Of a DNA stretch of 64,000 nucleotides, positions 55,104-63,907 are shown in pieces. Position numbers and translations under genes: made by a program. The DNA comes from an uncultured Oscillospiraceae bacterium (GTDB lineage Bacteria; Bacillota; Clostridia; Oscillospirales; Oscillospiraceae): contig CAKTMO010000003.1 in NCBI GenBank assembly GCA_934573935.1, forward strand, positions 53,127-117,126, read 5' to 3'. Position 1 is the first letter of the stretch, and every line of letters starts with the position of its first letter. Under the pieces are notes generated by a model. That model saw nothing but the letters and a program-made list of their open reading frames with translations, was not told where the DNA came from and ran no database searches.

Positions 55104-56666
55104 TCACTTATTGATGTCCAGATCAGCCGTGACCTGATAATAGTCGCAGGCATGGGCGGTGTAGCCGGTAACGCTGCTCTTGGAGATCATGTTCATCTGG
55201 AGGAAAGAGCAGAATACATAGGCGTTATCGTCCAGAATTGCCTGCTGAAGCTTAATTGCCAGTTCGCCGCGCTTGGCGGTATCAAACTCAGTTGCCAGTT
55301 CAGCGATCATAGCGTTTACCTCTGCATTTTCATATGCGCCGAAGTTATAGCTCATACCGGGCGCGCAGCAGGAGGTAAAGAAATACTGGGGGTCACCAGA
55401 GGGGGCAGTGACCATTGCGGAAGCGTAGATATCCCAACTCGTCATGTCAGCGAGGAATTCGCGGCGGTTGGCTGTGCAGTTGATGTCCACGTCAATGCCG
55501 ATGTCCTTGAGCGTTGCCTGTGCGGACTCAGCCAACAGCGGCAGCTCCTGGCGGCTGGGATAGGTCAGCCAGCGGATCGTCAGCTTCACGCCATCCTTTT
55601 CGCGGATACCGTCACCGTCAGTGTCGATCCAACCGGCGGTTTCCAGCACTTCCTTCGCACCTTCGGGGTCGTAACTTTCGGTTGTCACGTTCTCACCGCC
55701 AAAGGTCGCAAAGCCGTCCGGGAACGCACCGTTGCCGGGAACACCATGACCATCCAGCAGCGCAGTGACGAAGCCCTGCTTGTCAATGCCCATGGCAATG
55801 GCCTTACGCACAGCCGAATCCTGAATAATGGAACTCGTCATGTTCATGGAGCCAAAGAACGCGCGGGAGGTCTGAATGCCGGAGAACTGATAGTTGTCGT
55901 TTTCAAAGTTGGGGTAAGCCTCATATGCCATGCCGTAAGCCGCGTCAATATCTCCCGCCTGCAAGGCAGCCGACAGGGTGTCACCGTTAGAAAGGGTACG
56001 GATGGTCAACTCGTCGATCTTCGGCGTACCGTTCCAGTAATTTTCGTTTTTCGCCAGGGTAAGATGGTCATCCGTAACCATGTCCACAACGATATACGGG
56101 CCGGTACCGGCAACGATACCCGCGTCAAAATCACTGGCATCCACATCAATGATGCAGCCGTAAGGATCGCCCAGATAGTTCATAAGTGCCGGATTCGGCT
56201 CACTTGTGGTGATGGTCAGAACCTGTCCGTCCGCCTGCATATCCGCGATCTTAGTATCGCCGGGCGCACGGTCATGGTTTTCCAGCATATGCTCGAAGCA
56301 CTGCTTTACAGCCTCTGCATCCATTTTCCGGCCACTGGAGAAGGTGACGTTATCCTGAAGCGTGATCGTCCAGATCAGATCACCGTCGTTTTCCCACGAT
56401 TTCGCCAGCCACGGTTCAAGCTCCATGCTGTCGGTATAGTGTACCAGCGTTTCACCGATGCCGTAGCGGATGCAGGCCCAACCGTTATAGGTGCGGTGAG
56501 GGTCAACGGTTTCTTCCCAGTTTTCCGAATTGAATGTCGTATCACCGATGACCATGGTTTTCTTGGTATCAGCCGGTTCGTTATTCGGCTGATCACTGCC
56601 GCCGCATCCGGCCAACAATGTGATCGCAAGGCATACGATCAGCAGGAGGGATACTACTCTTTTCAT
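55104..56666 (-). CDS. nikA: Nickel/peptide ABC transporter substrate-binding lipoprotein
   Basis: This 520-residue extracellular binding protein has a lipoprotein signal (LLIVCLAITLLAGCGG, lipid Cys at about residue 21). The SBP family 5 fold shows ETLVHYTDSMELEPWLAKSW, AVKQCFEHMLENH, GTGPYIVVDMVTDDHLTLAKN and AAYGMAYEAYPNFE. Family 5 proteins bind peptides or nickel; NikA-type is preferred because the operon has five Nik-like genes and sits among metal genes. It is the last gene of the operon, 65 bases behind the second ATPase gene. Confidence 0.82.
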   Translation of the reverse strand: MKRVVSLLLIVCLAITLLAGCGGSDQPNNEPADTKKTMVIGDTTFNSENWEETVDPHRTYNGWACIRYGIGETLVHYTDSMELEPWLAKSWENDGDLIWTITLQDNVTFSSGRKMDAEAVKQCFEHMLENHDRAPGDTKIADMQADGQVLTITTSEPNPALMNYLGDPYGCIIDVDASDFDAGIVAGTGPYIVVDMVTDDHLTLAKNENYWNGTPKIDELTIRTLSNGDTLSAALQAGDIDAAYGMAYEAYPNFENDNYQFSGIQTSRAFFGSMNMTSSIIQDSAVRKAIAMGIDKQGFVTALLDGHGVPGNGAFPDGFATFGGENVTTESYDPEGAKEVLETAGWIDTDGDGIREKDGVKLTIRWLTYPSRQELPLLAESAQATLKDIGIDVDINCTANRREFLADMTSWDIYASAMVTAPSGDPQYFFTSCCAPGMSYNFGAYENAEVNAMIAELATEFDTAKRGELAIKLQQAILDDNAYVFCSFLQMNMISKSSVTGYTAHACDYYQVTADLDINK

Positions 56667-56731
56667 TCTTTTTCTGTTTCCTTTCCATTCAGGTATATTT
56701 TCCGATCAGGTCGGTCAATCAACTGTATTTC

Positions 56732-57496
56732 TTACAGGACACTGTCGATCAGCCGCTTTGTGCATTCGTCCTGCGGATGGCAGATCACCTCGTCCGGTGA
56801 ACCCTGCTCGACAATATCCCCGTGGTACATGACCAGCACACGATCACAGAACTGCTGCACCAATGAAATATCATGACAAATGAACAGGATGGAAAGCGCT
56901 GTACCCTGCTCACAGCGAAGTTCATTCAGCAGCTCCAATATTTCTTTTTGAACCATCACATCCAGTGCGGAGGTTGCTTCATCGCAAATCAAAACCTTCG
57001 GCTTTACGGCGAGGGCGCGGGCGATCGCCGCACGCTGGCACTGTCCGCCGCTGACCTCATGTGGATAGCGGCATGCAAAACCGGCGGGCAGCCCGCATCG
57101 CTCCAAAAGGTGTGCCACTTCCAAGTTTGTTTCCCGTCTTGCCATGCCGCTGTTTCTTAGACTCTCGCCAATGCCATCGCCTAATGTGCGGCGCGGATCA
57201 AATGAGTCTGTCGGCGTCTGAAACACCATCTGTATCTTCTGGTAGACTGCGCGGAGCGCTTTTCCTGTTTCCCACGTAATGTCCTCGCCAGCCAGAAAAA
57301 TTTTGCCATCGGTCACATCCAGAAGCCGCGTGATAAGATTCACAGCGGTGGTTTTTCCGCTGCCGCTCTCGCCAATGATACCAAGACACTCTCCGGGCCA
57401 AAGGTCAAAGCTGATGCCGTTCACGGCGGTCAGGTCGCTCTGTCCGCTGCGGGAAAAGGTCTTTGTCAGATTTTCAACACGCAGGATCGGTTCCAT
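56732..57496 (-). CDS. nikE: ABC transporter ATPase, NikE-like
   Basis: This 254-residue ATPase has Walker A GESGSGKTTAVN, the Q-loop VFQTPTDSFDPRRTL, the signature VSGGQCQRAAIARAL and Walker B VLICDEATSALD, then an H-loop ICHDISLVQ. It powers uptake with the second ATPase encoded just upstream. Start ATG at 57496, one base behind the stop of nikD, so coupled. The short C-terminus lacks the long peptide-type OppF extension, which fits nickel-type transporters. Confidence 0.85.
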   Translation of the reverse strand: MEPILRVENLTKTFSRSGQSDLTAVNGISFDLWPGECLGIIGESGSGKTTAVNLITRLLDVTDGKIFLAGEDITWETGKALRAVYQKIQMVFQTPTDSFDPRRTLGDGIGESLRNSGMARRETNLEVAHLLERCGLPAGFACRYPHEVSGGQCQRAAIARALAVKPKVLICDEATSALDVMVQKEILELLNELRCEQGTALSILFICHDISLVQQFCDRVLVMYHGDIVEQGSPDEVICHPQDECTKRLIDSVL

Positions 57497-57497
57497 C

Positions 57498-58280
57498 TCA
57501 AGACCTCCTCAGCTTTGGTGCAGCCGCCAATAGTTTGCGGGTATAGTCTGCCTGCGGATTTTGCAGGACATCCGGCGTTTCACCGTATTCGACAGTCTTT
57601 CCGTCCTGCATGACCAATACCCGATCTGTCATCGCGCCGATGACGCCGATATTGTGCGCAACAAGCACAATCGCCGTACCATAGGCCTTGCGCAGCAGAG
57701 ACAGTTCTTCCAGCACCTGCTTCTGTACCGAAACATCCAGTGCGGCTGTCGGTTCATCAGCAAATAAAACACTGGGGTTCAGCAGCATCGCCGCCGCAAT
57801 GCCAACACGCTGCTGCATCCCACCGGACAACTCAAAGGGATAGCCGTCCAAAATACGCCTCTCGTCTTCAAAGCCAAGCTTGCCCAACAGTTCAATCGCC
57901 CAACGCAGAAATTCCTTTTTTGTCACAGAGCCATGCTCTGCCATCATTTCATACATCTGTGTACCCACTGTGCGGATGGGGCAAAAGGAGCTTCCCGCAC
58001 TCTGAAAGATCATCCCCAGCTCCGGGCCGTTCAGCTTTCTGAGTTCTTTTTCGGACAAATCGGGAAGATTCTTTCCCTGATACCAAATATCGCCGCGTGT
58101 CACAACGCCGCTGCCGCCAAGCAGACCCATGGCAGCTTTCAAAAGTGTGGATTTTCCGCAGCCGCTCTCTCCCACGATGCCAAGGATCTCTCCCCGTCCC
58201 AACGTAAAGCTCACATCCTGCACGGCTGGGATGCCATTGTAAGAAATGTCCACATGTTCATAGCGCAGTAATTCGTCCAT
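57498..58280 (-). CDS. nikD: ABC transporter ATPase, NikD-like
   Basis: This 260-residue ATPase has Walker A GESGCGKSTLLKA, signature LSGGMQQRVGIAAAM, Walker B VLFADEPTAALD and an H-loop VAHNIGVIG. Start chosen at ATG 58280 behind GGGAGGTGAG; the longer frame from 58313 overlaps the permease gene before it and is less likely. Partner of the NikE-like ATPase in the importer. Lies four bases behind nikC. Confidence 0.85.
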   Translation of the reverse strand: MDELLRYEHVDISYNGIPAVQDVSFTLGRGEILGIVGESGCGKSTLLKAAMGLLGGSGVVTRGDIWYQGKNLPDLSEKELRKLNGPELGMIFQSAGSSFCPIRTVGTQMYEMMAEHGSVTKKEFLRWAIELLGKLGFEDERRILDGYPFELSGGMQQRVGIAAAMLLNPSVLFADEPTAALDVSVQKQVLEELSLLRKAYGTAIVLVAHNIGVIGAMTDRVLVMQDGKTVEYGETPDVLQNPQADYTRKLLAAAPKLRRS

Positions 58281-58284
58281 CAGC

Positions 58285-59136
58285 TCACCTCCCGCGGCTT
58301 CTGGGGTCAGCATAGTCCCGAATCGTATCGCCCAGCAGGTTGAAGATCATGACCGAGACAAAAATCGCAATGCCTGGAGAAAACGTGATCCACGGCGAGG
58401 TGGTCATCAGGCTGCGTGTATCGCTCATCATACTGCCCCATTCAGCCGTGGGCGGCTTTGCGCCAAGTCCAAGGAAGCTCAATGCCGCCAGTTCCATCAT
58501 CATCGTACCGATATCCAGCATCGCCGTTACCAAAATGGGGCCGATGATGTTCGGCAGAATATGCTTAAAAATGAGTTTTGCAGTGCTGCTCCCAGACAGC
58601 TTTGCCGCTTTCATCCAGACAGTTTCCTTCTGCGCAAGCGTCTGGCTGCGGGCAATGCGGGCATATTTCGGCCACGAGATTGCCGCCAGCGCGATGATTG
58701 CGTTTTGCAGTCCGCCGCCTAAAGAGCCAGCCACCGCCAGTGCGAACACCAGACCGGGAAACGCCAGAAACATATCGGATATGCGCATGAGTACTGTGTC
58801 CATCCACCGGCCATGCCAGCCGCAGAATACGCCGACAACCGTTCCCAGCACGGTAATGACCGCGACCAGCAGGAGTGTGGAAAATATGCTGGCCCGACTG
58901 CCTACAATAACGCGGGAAAGCATGTCCCTGCCATAGCGATCAGTACCCAGCAGATGATCTGCCGAAGGAGACGCTTTCGCAATGCTCAGATCCTGTAAAT
59001 AGGGATCATAAGGAGTAAGATACTCTGAAAAAATCGAGAACAGGAGCAGCAGCACGGCAAGCGTTCCAAATACGATCAGATGTGTTTTGACGCTGCTGCG
59101 CCGGATCCTCTGTTTTCGGATGGTTGGCTGGCTCAT
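58285..59136 (-). CDS. nikC: ABC transporter permease, NikC-like
   Basis: This 283-residue permease has six predicted spans. LLGTDRYGRDMLSRVIVGSR is the usual sequence of NikC/DppC permeases, and the ATPase-coupling loop reads AAKLSGSSTAKLIFKHILPN. It overlaps the NikB-like gene by four bases (ATGA). Together they form the channel of the importer. Confidence 0.88.
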   Translation of the reverse strand: MSQPTIRKQRIRRSSVKTHLIVFGTLAVLLLLFSIFSEYLTPYDPYLQDLSIAKASPSADHLLGTDRYGRDMLSRVIVGSRASIFSTLLLVAVITVLGTVVGVFCGWHGRWMDTVLMRISDMFLAFPGLVFALAVAGSLGGGLQNAIIALAAISWPKYARIARSQTLAQKETVWMKAAKLSGSSTAKLIFKHILPNIIGPILVTAMLDIGTMMMELAALSFLGLGAKPPTAEWGSMMSDTRSLMTTSPWITFSPGIAIFVSVMIFNLLGDTIRDYADPRSRGR

Positions 59137-60074
59137 GCCTCACTCACCCCCAGTCGGATCCTCGGGTCGAGCGCATGGTAAAGAAGGTCGGTGATCAGAT
59201 TAACCATCACATAAATAATTGCCATCCAGACCACATACGCCTGAATGAGCGGATAGTCCCGCATGGTAATGGCGTCCACGGCCAGCTTGCCCACACCGTC
59301 CCACATGAAAATACTTTCGATAATCGCCGTGCCGCCAAGAAGGCTTCCGATAGACAGCGCGAGCAGCGTAATGATGGTCAACATAGAGGATTTCAAGACG
59401 CTTTTCCACAAAATCACATGTCCGCGTATTCCGCGCGCCTTTGCACCCTCCACATAGTCCTTGTTCAGCTCCTCCAGAACCGTGGCACGTACCTGACGCA
59501 TATACTTGGCGGACATAGCGATGGCCAGTGTCAGTGTCGGCAGCACGGCGCTCTGCACAGTAGTACCGTTTGAGATCACCGGAAAGACCTTCCAGTGAAT
59601 GGAGAACACCTGCATGAGAAGCAGTGCCACAAAAAAGTTGGGCAGAGAGTTCCCGATAAAGCTGAAAAAGCGCAGGAAATAGTCCGTAAATCTATCGTGC
59701 CGTACCGCCGCCAGAACGCCCAGCGGGATGGAAATGATGACCGTCGCGCAAATTGCCAGAGCCGTCAGAAGAAGCGTCGCTGGAAGCTTGGACACAAAGG
59801 TCTGGAAGACATCGCGTCCGGAGATATAGCTGATTCCCATGTCTCCGGTCAATATCCCGCCGACCCATGCCAGATATTGCGTTAAAAACGGCTGATCGAG
59901 ACCAAGTTCGGCGCGTTTGGCATCGATGACCTCCTGTGCCACCGCCCCCTTGTCGCCGTAGAGCTCAGTGATCGCGTCGCTGCCTGCAATGCGCATCATG
60001 GCAAAAGACAAAAACGTAATGCCGATAAGTACGGGGATCAGCTGCAAAAACCGTTTAAGAATATATTTTTTCAA
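59133..60074 (-). CDS. nikB: ABC transporter permease, NikB-like
   Basis: This 313-residue permease has six spans. Its N-terminus is MKKYILKRFLQLIPVLIGIT, followed by LGLDQPFLTQYLAWVGGIL and the coupling loop EGAKARGIRGHVILWKSVLK. These are the marks of NikB/DppB permeases. Nine bases lie between the methyltransferase gene upstream and this start, so all belong to one operon. Confidence 0.88.
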   Translation of the reverse strand: MKKYILKRFLQLIPVLIGITFLSFAMMRIAGSDAITELYGDKGAVAQEVIDAKRAELGLDQPFLTQYLAWVGGILTGDMGISYISGRDVFQTFVSKLPATLLLTALAICATVIISIPLGVLAAVRHDRFTDYFLRFFSFIGNSLPNFFVALLLMQVFSIHWKVFPVISNGTTVQSAVLPTLTLAIAMSAKYMRQVRATVLEELNKDYVEGAKARGIRGHVILWKSVLKSSMLTIITLLALSIGSLLGGTAIIESIFMWDGVGKLAVDAITMRDYPLIQAYVVWMAIIYVMVNLITDLLYHALDPRIRLGVSEA

Positions 60075-60083
60075 AACGTCTCC

Positions 60084-60875
60084 TTACTGGGGCAGCAGGC
60101 CTTTTTGCCCTTCTACCAAAAACATCGGCGTGGAGGCGTTGTTGATACGCTCCTCCCTCGTCCAAACCTGCTTCCAAATTTCCGTATCCGCTGCCACTTG
60201 CATCCCAAGGCCACGCAGCACCCGCAGATCCCATGCCGGACGCTGATGTGCGGAGAGCGGTGCCTGCAGCGCAATAGCCTCCATAGCGGAGACATCCGTC
60301 CCGGCAGTTTCATCCCGCACGTCAGATGTACTCAGATTTTCTCTGTCTTTCGCATGGGCAAGCTGCGCGGTTTCATCCCACAGATAGCGGTACCAGTTTG
60401 CGTCAAAATTCAGGATCACCCCGCCGGGCTTCAAAACGCGCATCCAATGTCCATAGGCTTTTTCCGGGTTGCGCAGATTCCATGTGACATTCCTCGTCAC
60501 CAGCACGTCAAAGGTTGAGGTCTGGAAGCTGAGTTCCTCCGCATTCATCTGCTGGAAACGGATTCTATCCGCAAGCGCACCTGCGTTGCGTTGTGCCTCA
60601 TGCAGCATGGAAGCGGTATAATCCACCGCCGTGACCTGATAACCCAGCTCTGCCAGAATGATGGCAAAAAAGCCTGGGCCGGTACCGACATCCAGCACCT
60701 TGATTTCCTCCGGACGCCTGTTGGGAAAGCGTGCAAATATCTTGCTGGAGATCACACTACGCCAGACAGACTTCTGGTCGGAAGCCAGCTCCTCCTGATT
60801 TACCGTGGAATAGCCGGAAGCCCGGTTCGTCCAGTAGTGGATGTTTTCTTCCTCGTAGGTCGCAAACTGTCTCAT
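60084..60875 (-). CDS. Class I SAM-dependent methyltransferase (operon copy 1)
   Basis: This 263-residue enzyme has motif I VLDVGTGPGFFAIILAELG (about residues 60-78), VTAVDYTASMLHEAQ, FDVLVTRNVTWNL and YGHWMRVLKPGGVILNFDA. The C-terminal extension of about 90 residues (HQRPAWDLRVLRGLGMQV) is shared with its neighbour at 60900. It transfers methyl groups to an unknown small molecule. Its place inside a nickel/peptide importer operon suggests action on a metal ligand, but this is inference. The gene lies nine bases before nikB. Confidence 0.85.
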   Translation of the reverse strand: MRQFATYEEENIHYWTNRASGYSTVNQEELASDQKSVWRSVISSKIFARFPNRRPEEIKVLDVGTGPGFFAIILAELGYQVTAVDYTASMLHEAQRNAGALADRIRFQQMNAEELSFQTSTFDVLVTRNVTWNLRNPEKAYGHWMRVLKPGGVILNFDANWYRYLWDETAQLAHAKDRENLSTSDVRDETAGTDVSAMEAIALQAPLSAHQRPAWDLRVLRGLGMQVAADTEIWKQVWTREERINNASTPMFLVEGQKGLLPQ

Positions 60876-60899
60876 GTTTTATCCTCTCTCCCTGCGGCG

Positions 60900-61634
60900 T
60901 TATGATTTTTTCGCCAGTATACCGAACATCGGCGCGTGCGTCAGATCCAGTTCTCCAAGGATCCGCCGTCCCACGGTTGGATCAGCCTGACAGTCGGAAA
61001 AGCCGATGCTGCGCAAAATTTGCATATCCCACGCCGGACGCAACTGCCCAATATCCATGCTCAAGGTGATCGCATCGTTTTCCTGCTGCAAAGCATCGGT
61101 CATGCCGATATGTCCATACGGACTGTCCGGTGCAACCTTACAGTTTTGTTCGCTGTGGCTACGTACATTTGCGGCATACTCCGCATCAAAATTCAAAAGC
61201 ACACCACCGGGTTTCAAGACACGGAACCACTCCCGGTAGGCTTTCTCTGGTTCAGGGAGCGTCCATGTCAGATTGCGGCTGAGAACCACGTCAAAGCTCT
61301 CGTCCTCATAGGAGAGCGCCTGCGCGTCCATTTCCCGGAATGTAATAGCCAGACCGCATTGCGCGGCAAGCGTTCGAGCCTCATCCAGCATGGCGGGTGT
61401 CAGGTCGATGCCCTCCACCTGATGTCCTGCCTGCGCCAGCAGTACCGCAAAAAAACCAGTTCCTGTGCCGACATCCAGAATCCGAAGATTCTCGCCCACA
61501 GGCAGCAGTTGCTCGATCTCGTGAAGCCACTTTTGACCCATTTCGTTGCCAAGTTCATTTTTTCGCACTGTGCCAAAGTCATGCGACCGAAGCGTCCAGT
61601 AATGACGAACCCGTTGTTCCATTGCTGAGATCAT
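60900..61634 (-). CDS. Class I SAM-dependent methyltransferase (operon copy 2)
   Basis: This 244-residue paralogue of the enzyme at 60084 has motif I ILDVGTGTGFFAVLLAQAG, VEGIDLTPAMLDEARTL, FDVVLSRNLTWTLPEPEKAY and REWFRVLKPGGVLLNFDAEY. The shared tail QLRPAWDMQILRSIGF suggests the same kind of substrate pocket. Start ATG at 61634, behind AAGAAGG; ATG at 61640 overlaps the stop of the gene before (ATGA) and is possible. Two tandem copies in one operon may methylate two positions or two substrates. Confidence 0.85.
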   Translation of the reverse strand: MISAMEQRVRHYWTLRSHDFGTVRKNELGNEMGQKWLHEIEQLLPVGENLRILDVGTGTGFFAVLLAQAGHQVEGIDLTPAMLDEARTLAAQCGLAITFREMDAQALSYEDESFDVVLSRNLTWTLPEPEKAYREWFRVLKPGGVLLNFDAEYAANVRSHSEQNCKVAPDSPYGHIGMTDALQQENDAITLSMDIGQLRPAWDMQILRSIGFSDCQADPTVGRRILGELDLTHAPMFGILAKKS

Positions 61635-61636
61635 GT

Positions 61637-62572
61637 TCATACCTTCTTTTCCAATTCTCCGTATGCGATCATAGGTGTTCCGGTCTTGATTCCAAGGGAC
61701 GCTGTTTGATACAGTACCACGCCATCTGCTTCTGCGATAACAGAACAAAGCGGCTCACTGTAAATGCTCCGGATCTCACCTAAAAGCTCACCTTTTCGGA
61801 TCAGGTCTCCGGGTTGCCTTCGCGGATACCAGCAGCCGCTTTCCGGTGCATCCAGATATTGGCCATTTTGCACCATTGTGTGAGAATACGATAAAGCCGG
61901 GGTATCTTTCAGAAAATCAAGTCCCCGAAGAATATTCTTTACATCCGCAACGTCCGCCAAAACCTCGTTCTCCGCAATCACCCCACAGCCACCACGCTCC
62001 AGAATGATAGCGGGGACACCGCATTGTCCAGCATGACTGTAAAAGCCGTTTTTCGCTTTAGAGCAAACAAGATACTTTACGCTGGTCAGATCCGCAATGC
62101 GGCGGGATGCCGCACAGACTTCCGGCTTGGCCGCGCCATGATAGTATACATGCGGGATCAACGCTTCACAGAAACCGCCGGAGTGTAAGTCCACCAGATA
62201 GTCCGTATTGAGAATGATCTCTGTTTCCAAAAAAGCGGCGAGTTTCTGCGTCTGCGTTCCGTCCATATTTCCAGGAAACTCTCTGTTCAGGTTTTTGCCA
62301 TCACGGGGAACAACATCCGCACTGCGCGAGATGAAACCATCATAATTGCAGCAGTGCAACAGCAAAATCGTCCCTCGTACTGTGTCCGGCGTCAGCTCCT
62401 GCGCCAAGCGAATCAGCGCCTCTATGCCGATGTACTCTCGGCTGTGTACGCCTGCGGAAATCGTGATGGCCTGTCCCAACTCATTGCCGCAGATCAGCGT
62501 GGCAGGAATCGTCATGCCTGTTCCTGGCACATTGAACACATACTGTTTCTTCGTATTTCTTTCGTGGCCCAT
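61637..62572 (-). CDS. Succinylglutamate desuccinylase/aspartoacylase family zinc hydrolase
   Basis: This 311-residue M14-like hydrolase has zinc ligands His43 and Glu46 in GVHSREYIG and His130 in YLVDLHSGG. It also carries the family pattern DGKNLNREFPG (about 91-101), the catalytic Glu192 in IILERGG, and a C-terminal beta domain (PRRQPGDLIRKGELLGEI). It would cleave an N-acyl amino acid or short peptide-like amide in the cytoplasm. As the first gene of the methyltransferase-Nik operon it may free metal or amino acid from an imported chelate. Substrate not known. Confidence 0.82.
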   Translation of the reverse strand: MGHERNTKKQYVFNVPGTGMTIPATLICGNELGQAITISAGVHSREYIGIEALIRLAQELTPDTVRGTILLLHCCNYDGFISRSADVVPRDGKNLNREFPGNMDGTQTQKLAAFLETEIILNTDYLVDLHSGGFCEALIPHVYYHGAAKPEVCAASRRIADLTSVKYLVCSKAKNGFYSHAGQCGVPAIILERGGCGVIAENEVLADVADVKNILRGLDFLKDTPALSYSHTMVQNGQYLDAPESGCWYPRRQPGDLIRKGELLGEIRSIYSEPLCSVIAEADGVVLYQTASLGIKTGTPMIAYGELEKKV

Positions 62573-62620
62573 GCTTTTCTTATTTTTCTTTTCGCTTATC
62601 TTTCACTATTTATCCTTTGT

Positions 62621-62649
62621 ATTTTACAAGAATTTGTACCGCTCCGTAA
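62621..62649 (-). promoter_or_regulatory. Possible promoter of the eight-gene Nik-type operon
   Basis: TTACGG, 17 bp, TAAAAT on the minus strand, about 50 bases before the first gene. Weak match. No NikR-type palindrome is seen. Confidence 0.35.
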
Positions 62650-62764
62650 GCCTCCCCGGGGGATAAAATTTTCAGGTTGTTGATCAGATAAATCTTTTCT
62701 CGTTGACTTGTAGAAAGTTATGTGGTAGTTGTTTGTGCTACCAAAACGAAAGGAGAACGCACAA

Positions 62765-63412
62765 ATGAAGAAGATCACGCTATTGGCAGCCAGTGCACTG
62801 CTGCTCCTCACGGCCTGTGGGCAGACGGAGAGTGTCGCCGCAGAGGTCGCACCACCGGCAACCGTGGTACAAGAGGATATTCAGCAGCCACAAGCAACGC
62901 CTGAACCTGTCATAGCGATGCAGAAGCCGGTCATGGGACAGGAGCAACCGCAGGTAACAAAAGCTCCTCAGACGGAAACTATCCCGGAAGTAACTCAGAC
63001 CCCTGAGCCGGTCACGGAACCCACACTTTCGGAGGACATTCCCTCCGAGACTGTCCATGCCAAGACCGGCTATGTAGAACCAGAGCCAGAACCCACTCCT
63101 GAACCTACCGCCCCGACAGACCGGCAGGCGGCCATCGACGCGGCCAACGCTTATGCGGTGGCACAGTACGGCGTCACCACAGACAGTGGCCTGACGCTGG
63201 ACAACAGCGCCTACCGCTTCCCCGCCGCGGTGCCAACGGACGCCTTGCAAGAGACACTGGAGGCCAAGGCACGTGACATGATGGACTTCACCTTCCGCCA
63301 GCTCATGATGCAGGCAGGCCGGGACAGCGTAGCGGACGCCGGTTTCCACTGCAATGTCTGCATTGTGGAGGACGGCGGGAGTCTGCTGATCTACGTCCTC
63401 TACGACGGTTGA
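62765..63412 (+). CDS. Lipoprotein with Pro/Glu-rich stalk (hypothetical)
   Basis: This 215-residue protein has a lipoprotein signal (ITLLAASALLLLTACGQ, lipid Cys at about residue 19). A long Pro/Glu/Thr/Gln stalk follows (about residues 25-120, EPEPEPTPEPTAPTD), then a globular C-terminal domain of about 90 residues (AAIDAANAYAVAQYGVTT, DMMDFTFRQLMMQAG, FHCNVCIVEDGGSLLIYVLY). Not recognised. ATG at 62765 behind AAAGGAGA. It is eight bases before the next small gene, so likely a two-gene unit, close to mobile-element DNA. Confidence 0.65.
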   Translation: MKKITLLAASALLLLTACGQTESVAAEVAPPATVVQEDIQQPQATPEPVIAMQKPVMGQEQPQVTKAPQTETIPEVTQTPEPVTEPTLSEDIPSETVHAKTGYVEPEPEPTPEPTAPTDRQAAIDAANAYAVAQYGVTTDSGLTLDNSAYRFPAAVPTDALQETLEAKARDMMDFTFRQLMMQAGRDSVADAGFHCNVCIVEDGGSLLIYVLYDG

Positions 63413-63420
63413 GGTGCGGC

Positions 63421-63672
63421 ATGCAAGACCTGCTGAAATCCCTGTACCGCGTCTACTGTGAGCGGAAAGGCCAGTATGATCTCCCGCCAGAGGCCGAGGA
63501 TGCCTTCCAAAGTCTGGTCAAAAGCCTGTCCAAAGAGGATAAGCACCTGCTGCTGATCGTCGAGGATGCTCACAACGTGGTGGCCGAACAGGCAGCGGAG
63601 CGAAGCTTCATCGGCGGCTTCCGGCTGGCGGCTGCGCTGGCGATGGAGCTCATGATGGATACAGAAGAATGA
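63421..63672 (+). CDS. Small protein resembling DUF6809
   Basis: This 83-residue acidic helical protein reads MQDLLKSLYRVYCERKGQYD ... EDKHLLLIVEDAHNVVA ... FIGGFRLAAALAMELM. The layout is like short proteins of mobile elements in gut Clostridia named DUF6809; this match is from memory and uncertain. ATG at 63421 with GAGGTG upstream, overlapping the end of the lipoprotein gene region. A strong terminator follows. Confidence 0.55.
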   Translation: MQDLLKSLYRVYCERKGQYDLPPEAEDAFQSLVKSLSKEDKHLLLIVEDAHNVVAEQAAERSFIGGFRLAAALAMELMMDTEE

Positions 63673-63678
63673 TAGAGA

Positions 63679-63719
63679 TGTGACCGTGCTGCGGATAACC
63701 CGCAGCACGGTCACATTTT
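63679..63719 (+). terminator. Rho-independent terminator
   Basis: TGTGACCGTGCTGCGG pairs with CCGCAGCACGGTCACA, tail TTTTC. Confidence 0.93.
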
Positions 63720-63724
63720 CGTTA

Positions 63725-63907
63725 TCATATTTCCCCATACACCGATTGCCACCGCTGCAAGGCGCTGCCCGGATAAAGCTGGCGCAGGTGCTCCAGTGCT
63801 GCCTTTTTCGCTTTCGTCACGCCGTCCTGTGTCAGCATCTCACGCAGTCCTAATTCGTCAGTGGATAGCTTTTCATAGCCATAAATGCCATACGAATGAC
63901 CAAGAAT
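63725..63907 (-). pseudogene. C-terminal fragment of an unknown protein
   Basis: On the minus strand an open frame reads KYILGHSYGIYGYEKLSTDE ... DGVTKAKKAALEHLRQLYPG ... QSVYGEI and stops at 63725-63727. Upstream of about 63907 it runs into the antisense of the recombinase fragment, so its 5' part seems lost at a junction. The protein is not recognised. It could also be an intact frame continuing antisense past the window edge. Confidence 0.4.
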
